NCBI GenBank assembly: GCA_942159475.1
Contig: OW804094.1
Coordinates: 14,638,132-14,702,131, forward strand
Length of the DNA stretch: 64,000 nt
Direction of reading: 5' to 3'
Source of the DNA: Sthenelais limicola
Lineage: Eukaryota > Annelida > Polychaeta > Phyllodocida > Sigalionidae
This document shows, in pieces, positions 53,501 to 62,500 of this stretch. The notes under the pieces were generated by a model. The model did not search any database. It was not told where the DNA came from and worked only from the letters and a program-made list of their open reading frames with translations. The position numbers and the translations under genes are program-made. Numbering within the stretch: the stretch's first letter is position 1; each line of letters starts with the position of its first letter.

Positions 53501-56500
53501 TCCATGATTCTTCAATATTTTAGAATTTTCTGTCCGAAACTTATCTTCGCGAGAGTAAACTTGCTCGTCTTCGCTTGAAGATGGCATATTTCAAGCTTCA
53601 GTTTCTTCTCCTACAAGCAACAGAGATCCGGACCGTCTCAAATGGATTCTTCCAACAGCTCCGGGTCAGCTCCGAGGTAGTGGTAAGGCAGCGTGTCAGC
53701 ACAGATCAGATCACACATCCAAAAGCCAGCTTAGCCAAGACGCTATCTCCTTATATACTGGCGGGTGCCAAGCACGTGCCACGCCCTGATTCCATGCCCA
53801 AATATGGACATAAACGAGGTGAGCAGCGAGAGGATCCAGCCCGCACGCTTACATAACCATATTAGGTAATAGATACGGAGACAAGTTCCTTATTACCTCG
53901 AAAACAAAACATTATGTTAAATAAATACATATCCAAGGTCAAATTCCTGAGAAAAATCCTAGATTCCATATACTACTCTCTCGGTATAAATAGAACGCCA
54001 GATTGCAGCGATCCAAGGGCACCAGCGTCTTGCCGGCAATGGTAGACGCTCTGTATGACGAGGTGTCCGCCATGGCGCTCGCCAACGCAACGTTCCGCAT
54101 TGTTTACTTCTTAGCGCGGTGTCTGTTTCCATCGGTGATAGGTTGGAATATGTAGAAAATATCATCGAGAATCAACTTTGGCAAGGAATTTGAACAGAAA
54201 ATGTTAAATAATAGCCATATAGTTCATATCCTATCGTTATATATGAAATAAACACAACTCAGGCTCTTTTCCCCGGGCCCCGATGAAAGAGACCGTCTCC
54301 TGATTGGTAGCTCTACCGGCTACGCTCGAGGAAGAGCCGTAGAAACTGTGTTGTACAGAAATGCTTCAAAGAAGCCTATCTAACACCTTAGGTTAGCTTG
54401 AAATTGTCATTAAAAATAAAAGGAATATTTCCATGTAGAAATAGACCCAATCATGGTTTCAAAATGGCCGTAAATCCACCATGTAATCGTATCTTCTCTC
54501 TCCTGTGTTCACCAGAGGCTTCTTTACGTGTATATGGCTCTCTCGAAGGCAGGGAATAAAATCTAATGTTTAAGTCAACATTCCTCCTCCAAATATTGAA
54601 TAAAATGATCATTTAAAATCAGGGAAAGCCATATCTTGTGGGAGCCTTAATCACCCTCGTTCTGGTTCTCCCTGCACTTTCTGGCGATAAATCATTATCT
54701 CTGCTTTCATTATCAGGTTTTAGGCAGGGCTTCAGATAATCCACATGTATTTTCGCCATTTTCTTCGTGCCTTTATCAATGACATAGGTCCATTCATTTA
54801 GTTTTTCAACTATTTGAAAGGGACCCTCCCATCTTCCACACAGTGGCCGTCCAGTTTTCACTGTGATAAATTTGTAGACCCAATCTCCAGGAGCATATTC
54901 TCTGACCAATGTATTCTTGTCATAGACCTTTTTCTGTGCTTTCACCGATCGTTTTAAATTCTTCATTACAAATTCATGTGACTTCAGGAGTTGTTCTCTG
55001 ATGTATAACACCTGGTTATTTGGACACCTTGCTTCAAAATTTTCGTCATAATTCCGATAAATGACTGCAGGCACCATTGACATTTCCTCACCAAATGTAA
55101 GTAGATTTGGAGAACAGCCGGTTGATTCATGCAAACTACACCTATAAGCATAGGTGATATAAGGAATCAGCTGGTCCCAGTCATTTCTATGGAGATTTGC
55201 CAAGCCCGACAAAGCTGTCTTCAGAGTCCTAATCGATCTTTCAGCTAATCCATCGGATTGAGGCCTATAAGAATTGGTAAATGTTTTCTTTATAGACATC
55301 AATATGCACAACTCTCTCCATAAAGAAGATGTAAAGTTGGCACCCCTATCCAAATGAATATTCAATGGAGCTCCAAATTTCAAGATCCAGCCTTCCATAA
55401 GGTGGGTAGCACAAGTGTCAGCTTGGTAATTTGGCATAGGAAATGCCTCCATGTATTTTGAATAATAGTCCTGGACCACCATAAAGCATATGTTACCTCT
55501 GAGAGTCAAAGGTAAATTTACAGCAATATCCAGAGCTATCCTATCAAATCTTGCGCCAGAAATTTCATTATGAAGCGGTCTCTTCCCTTTCCTAGGGAAA
55601 TCTTTCACACGTTGGCAAATATCACAAGAAGCACACCATCGCTCTATATCTTCAGACATAAGTGGCCAGAAAAATGTTTGCTTCACCTTTCCTAGGGTCT
55701 TCTTTCTTCCAAAATGGCCACCTTGAGGAGAACCATGTAACATGCGGAAAATAGCCATCCGTATCTTCAACGGGCCAACGATAGTCATGTCAGAAACTGA
55801 GGCTTCTTCATGATATATCACATATAGAATCCCATTGCGTATTATCATTTTGCTGAGGAAACCATACAATACTCTAAACTCTCGTGTTTCTGCACGAATC
55901 TCCTGAGTGGAAAGTTCCTCTTTACTTCGAACCAGTGACTTGATCTTGGCAATATCTCTGTCTTCATCCTGATATTTCGCCATCTCACCCTCTGAGCAAG
56001 GGAAAACTTCCTGCAAAAATCCTTTCTTCTCCTCCCATTTGCTTGTCATATCGTCGACAGAAGATACCATACCAATAGGTTTGCAAGGGTCCTTCCTGCA
56101 CGTGACACAGCCAGGATTTTTACATCTCCTGATCTTCCTCATTCTTGAAAGAGCATCGGCATTGCTATGAAATTTTCCTGGACGGTGGAAAATCTTAGAT
56201 TGATCCACATCAAAATAAGCTAGAATAGACAGCCACCGAACTAAAATTCCATCAGCATCCTTGAAATTCAGGACCCATCTCAATGAAGAATGATCCGTAC
56301 GAATGATAAATCTTGTGCCCCAGATGAAATGCTTGAACTTTTTCAAGGATTTAATCACCGCAAGCAGCTCCCTGTGCGTTGTACAATAATTTCTCTGAGT
56401 AGAATCCAATGATTTGGAGAAATAACAAAGAACTTTTTCTTCTCCGTCCTGTACCTGAGACAAAATCGAGCCAATTGAAAAATTACTGGCATCAGAATCG

Positions 56501-59500
56501 AGAATAAATAAATCATTCTCGGTTGGATATCCTAGGATAGGCTCAGAAATCAATGCACTTTTCAGTAGGCAAAACGATTTCTCCCGATCTTCATTCCATA
56601 CAAATTTCGTATGATCCCTGAGCAGTTGGAACATAGGCTCAGCCTTCTCCGCAAATTCTGGAATAAAATCCCTGTAATATCCTACAAGTCCCAAGAAGGA
56701 ACGAATATCTTTGATATTTTGTGGCTGTGGCCAGTGTGTAATAGCCTCGATCTTCTCCGGATCTGGTCTGCTCCCTTCGCTGTTAACTATTCTGCCTAGA
56801 AATCTAACAGAGCGTTTGAAAAGTACACATTTCTTCGGTTTCAAAATCAAACCAAATTTCTGTATTCTTTCAAAGACACATTTCAGATTCTTCCTGGCTT
56901 CTTCCAATGATTTTCCATAGGAAATTATATCATCTAAGTAAACCATACATTTTGTCCAGCGCAATCCTTGTAACATACTTTCTACCATGCGTTCAAATGT
57001 GGCTGGGGCATTGCATAGCCCAAATGCCATCACATTGAAACGAAACAAGCCTATATGGGTGACGAATGCAGATTTTTCCTTCGATTCTTCATCCAATTCC
57101 ACTTGCCAATAGCCTGATTCGAGATCCAGGGTAGAATAATACATGTTTTTCCCAAGAGCATCTAGACTTTCGTCGATTCTAGGTAGGGGGAACGCATCTT
57201 TCTTAGTGATGTCATTTACTTTGCGATAATCCACACAGAAACGAATGGAATTATCCTTCTTTTTGACCAGAACAATCGGTGATGACCATGGCGAGTCACT
57301 AGGCGAAATAACTCCTTTATTTAACATCTTTACTAGCTCTTCTTCCACTGTTTTTCTCCTGCCTATGGGTAAGCGGCGATAGCTCTGCTTGATAGGTTCC
57401 GAATCTCCAGTGTTTATGTGATGTTTTACGTTATCCGTTCTGCCTAGGTCTCCTCCAGGTTTTTGGAATATATTGAAAAATTCCAGTAGGTCAGATCTAA
57501 CCAAATCTTTCTCCCTCTCAGTGGTAATGTCACTCTGAGAAACCAGCTGTTCCAGGTACTGAGGCAAATTATATTCGGTCATTGCCGGATCACGAGCAAT
57601 TGTTTCCAACAATACAGTAATTTGCTCATCCTCCAAGGTAGAATTTTCAGGTTCAGCGATGTCTATCGACTCATCATTCCTAGTGTTCTCTATTTGAGAA
57701 ACCACTTCAGCAACGCCTAATATTTCACCCTCTTCAATGAATTGTGCCTGGTTGGTGATATTCATCACAGGCAACCCATACAACTCCTCCTCTTCTCTAT
57801 ATCCTATCATGGTAGGAAAATTCACTAATCCTCTGTCATCGTCTATGTACATAGGAGGCTCCACGAGGAAATCACATTTGCTCGTGCTATTCCTAGGGCC
57901 AGTCCAGATTGCTTCTACCATCGTCACTGAATTCTTCTTAATTTTAGTCCTTTCCTTAACTCTCAGGGCTCCATTATTCGATACAAATTCACAAAAAGTT
58001 TTCTTTCCATTTATATCAATCTCCCCAGTTTTGCTTCTAAACGCCATGTCCACTGCCATCTGGAAATCTAAGCCTAATATTCCGGATTCTCTATGGATAC
58101 GTCCAACGAAAAATCTCCAGACATGCAACTTTCCTCCAAGATCAAAGTGGAAATTAGCAACACCCAGCAAGGTTATATCACTGCCATTAGCAGCAATGAC
58201 CTTATCCGAAGTGGGTAACAATGAAGGTGGGTTGATCATAGAGGAATATATCCCCTCATCGATCAAGCTGATGGAGGCTCCAGTGTCCACTAATAGGTGA
58301 TACAAATCTCTTCCAAAAGTAGCAGGTACATACCATCTCGCTCCTTTTAAGTTAGGCAGACAATAAATATTTTCTTCAGACCTGGTCACCAGTAATAAAT
58401 CAGGAGCTTCAGGGGCCGTACCCTCCCCTAAGAAAGAAGGTCCTGAAGAATTATTCATTGCTGTAATTGTCTGGTCGGAAAAGCCACTTTGAGATAGGGT
58501 GGTTGAGTTGATGGCCTTGTCCAACACAACCACTAGTCGTTTCCCTCAAGACCAGCCATGCTTTTACCAGATTTCTGATCTAAGATTCCGGATTTGTTCT
58601 TAGCATCAAGGAAACCTTTACATGAAAAGGTAGAGTGTCCGGCTGTATCACACCACTTGCAATAAGGAGTCTGAGATGATTTATTCCTCCAGGGTCCACT
58701 TTTCCTGTAGCCCGACCACTTTGTTCTCTCTCCCAAAGCATTTATTCCATATTCTTCCTCATCTGATTCGTCAAACTCGGTCGCAGTTGTATGAGAAACA
58801 GCAGCAACTGTAGTCAACACATCAGAGCTGGCATTAACCCCAAAAAGTGTTTTTATTCCACTTTTATACCGATTTGCTAAGTCCAGGGCATCGAATAATG
58901 ACTTAGGCTGACGAGCATGAACTTCCAATGCGATCTTTTTGTCCAACATGCCTTTAATGAACTGCTGAATCAGCAGCCGAGTATGAAAATTATGTCTTTC
59001 ACCTGGAAAGGCCCAGATCATCAAAGATCTAAGATGAACTGCAAAGGCATTTAGATCCTCACCAGGAATTTGCTTTCTTGAATAGAAGGTATTTTCTCGG
59101 TCTTCAGGAGTACCTCCTCCATATATCCTACATAATACGGTGACTAAGTCCTGATATGATCCTTCGGAGATGTCAAAATCATTAACAACGCTTGCAGCCT
59201 CTCCTTTACATTTGGAGAAAAGCACTTTCATCCTTGTTTCTTGCGACCAATTGTTAGCAAAGCTAATATTTTCGAATTGAACAAGGTATTGGTACCAATC
59301 CTTTCCTTCGAAGGCTGGAGGCATTGAGCATTTGGGCTTCTCTGACCAATGACTCACAGATATATCTGTGGAAGAATCCTTGATCTTGATCGGACAAATA
59401 TTTTCATCCTCCTCAACTTCCACAGCATCAAACAACGACAGAGATCCTCGTGATTTCTTCATAAAAGAAACCTTTTTCCCGCCGCGTGTTCCAATATGGC

Positions 59501-62500
59501 CATACAAAGGATTGGAATCCAATGATTTCCAAAATTCAGTATCTCTCACATCAGACCCATCTTTCATTTTAAACAAACTTTTGGTTTCGTTTAACTCAGC
59601 TTTATTAACTCGAGCTTCACTCTTCCAATAGTCCACGTTTTTCACTGCATCATCGACATTAGCTTTAGCTAATAGCAGTTCCGTATTCATACTCTTCAAG
59701 GCATTTTCCTTCGAAGTAACCTCCTTATGCAGCAAATCCGTATCAGTAGTAGCCCGATCTAAAGCATTCTTATTACGAATAAGATCCTCCTGGAGCAGAT
59801 CCACTGTAGTTATGGCAGCATCACGCTCACCAGCAACATCTTTAAATTCGCTTCTTGTCAAAGCCAACCTCTTATCAACATCTTCCTTGTCTTTAGCTGC
59901 TTGTAAGATGTAATCCCTGATCTTAGGATCCACGTCCTTGAGTTCTATGCCAGATACTATCTCCTTCGTCAAATCAGTAGCCATGTTTAATCCTTCCTGT
60001 GACTCCAAGTCTGTTTATTTGGGAAGAAATACAAAAATATACTAAGTAAAAAAACAAAAAGCAGTCCAATCGTGTTTGAACCCTTCAGGAGAAGAAAATC
60101 AAAAATCTCTCCACAGCAACAGCAAGGCGAAGCAGTGTCCACACCATCCAGAAGTCTAACCAGTGAACATAAGTTGTCTTATATCACTCTGCCCAAAAAT
60201 AAAAATAAACCCAAGTTTTAAATATTCCGTGTTAATTTGAGATGTATCCAGACGATGTCCAATGACTATCTCCAGCTCCGGACTCTTCCAAAGAAAAATG
60301 GAGACAAAGATCCAATGAGATCCGGAGGATCCTGGAGGTCCGGATGGGTCCGGATAGTGAGGAAAATAAGCAGACTGTGTATATTCCCTTGAAACTTCAA
60401 TGTCCAGCAGACAATCCAGTGTTCTAGGAAGAAATACAAAAGTATTTTTCCCTCACACTCACGGCACCAGTGTTGCGATTCTTGCCTATGTTCTTTCCAA
60501 TGTCTATGTGGCCATCGATGTACATCTGTCTTTCAGCTCCGGCTTAATGTTAATCGATATTAAATAATGATATTTCGTGATCGTATAGGTTTACTTCTGC
60601 GAGAATAAATATATTACCAATATCGTTAGCAGGAGATGGGAGGAAAGGAACTATAGTGGCCGGATTATATTAAAGTTCCAAAGGACCAAGGGTTGAAATA
60701 TTCTATGTTCCAAGCGCGGATCCGAGATAAAACATCAAGAGTGAAATGCTTCTTTCATATGTTCCCTTTATTCCTCCTTGTGTGTTGGGTTGAAGACCTT
60801 GCTCCTCAACCCGATAAATAAACAGGTACATCGAGATATGAATAATTTTCAAACCAAGGAAACATTATGTTTGCAACATAATTCAGGAATAATGGAATAA
60901 ATATAATAATCACATAAATGCAAAGTTGAACATAAATATAGAAATATGTAATGAACATCGTGGTCAAAGTCCGGATGAAATCAAATGAATAGTTAATTAA
61001 TGATAAATTAAACAAATAATATAAACTGCAAATATCATCAATGGTTGCAATGAATATCCTAGTGGGATCCGGAGGAACTACCCGGAGGCGGAGGTCCGGG
61101 TCCAGGTCAATCCGGAGCTATCTGGAGCTCAATGGAAATCTTCATAATAGAATCGTTACAAATATATAACACAATGTGTGTCGGTGTGTGCAGGTTGATG
61201 CTGGTGCTTGCCAGTAACCAGCCCGAGCAGTTTGACTGATTAACATATAGTAATAATACAGTATCAATATATAACACAATGTGTGTCTGTGTGTGCAGGT
61301 TGATGCTGGTGCTTGCCAGTAACCAGCCCGAGCAGTTTGACTGATTAACATATAGTGATAATACAGTATCAATATATAACACAATGTGTCTCTGTGTAGG
61401 TTGATGCTGGTGCTTGCCAGTAACCAGCCCGAGCAGTTTGACTGATTAACATATAGTAATAATACAGTATCAATATATAACACAATGTGTCTGTGTATGG
61501 TGCAGGTTGATGCTGGTGCTTGCCAGTAACCAGCCCGAGCAGTTTGACTGATTAACATATAGTAATAATACAGTATCAATATATAACACAATGTGTCTGT
61601 GTATGGTGCAGGTTGATGCTGGTGCTTGCCAGTAACCAGCCCGAGCAGTTTGACTGATTAACATATAGTAATAATACAGTATCAATATATAACACAATGT
61701 GTGTCTGTGTGTGCAGGTTGATGCTGGTGCTTGCCAGTAACCAGCCCGAGCAGTTTGACTGATTAACATATAGTAATAATACAGTATCAATATATAACAC
61801 AATGTGTCTGTGTGTGCAGGTTGATGCTGGTGCTTGCCAGTAACCAGCCCGAGCAGTTTGACTGATTAACATATAGTAATAATACAGTATCAATATATAA
61901 CACAATGTGTCTGTGTGTGCAGGTTGATGCTGGTGCTTGCCAGTAACCAGCCCGAGCAGTTTGACTGATTAACATATAGTAATAATACAGTATCAATATA
62001 TAACACAATGTGTGTCTGTGTGTGCAGGTTGATGCTGGTGCTTGCCAGTAACCAGCCCGAGCAGTTTGACTGGGCCATCAACGACAGACTGGATGAGATG
62101 GTGGAGTTTGACATTCCCACTCTGGAGGAGCACGAGAGACTGGTCAGGCTCTACTTTGAGGAGTTTGTACTCAAACCTGCTACTGAGGGCAAGAGGTGAG
62201 GAAATACAAGAAGAGTTTTTTTGTTTTTTTTTAATATATGAGGGCTGCCTGGTGGGCCTACCCAGAGGCGAGAAACCATGTAGTGCCATTTTCTGCCCTG
62301 AGGGGCGGGGCCTCCCAGATAGGGGTGTGTCCTGTGTGGAAATTTATCTAAACTAATTTAGAATTTAGAATTTTAGAATTAACACACAACAACATCTAAT
62401 TTGGGCCAAAAGGCCTTTAATTTTACATCTCCATCCATTTTGGGGATTTAAATTAAAATACTATTGGGACATCACAATAGTTATGTTGCACTGTCTATGA

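Larger units (their letters stand above)
51219..61160 (-). mobile_element. Gypsy-1, young complete Ty3/Gypsy element
   Basis: LTRs of 690 bp differ at only two positions seen by eye, the TSD is AATA (51215-51218, 61161-61164), and gag, pol and a third ORF are all open. It sits in the ATAD3 intron, antisense to the gene, inside the decoy-exon array. Between pol and the third ORF lie 1.03 kb of noncoding DNA. The near-identity of the LTRs and open frames make it the youngest element here and possibly still active. Confidence 0.93.

Noticed and set aside
52175..53587. Third ORF of Gypsy-1 as an envelope gene
   Set aside because: No signal peptide, transmembrane helix or fusion-peptide-like stretch; zinc fingers and a coiled coil instead.
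53980..53994. TATA box on the + strand in Gypsy-1
   Set aside because: No ORF lies downstream on that strand and the element is coded on the minus strand.
61161..62027. CRISPR array or satellite
   Set aside because: Units are head-to-tail copies with no unique spacers, each holding an ATAD3 exon start and splice site, in a eukaryotic intron.
61107..62120. Repetitive minus-strand ORFs in the decoy array
   Set aside because: They only reflect the tandem units read backwards; the + strand exon frame explains the sequence.
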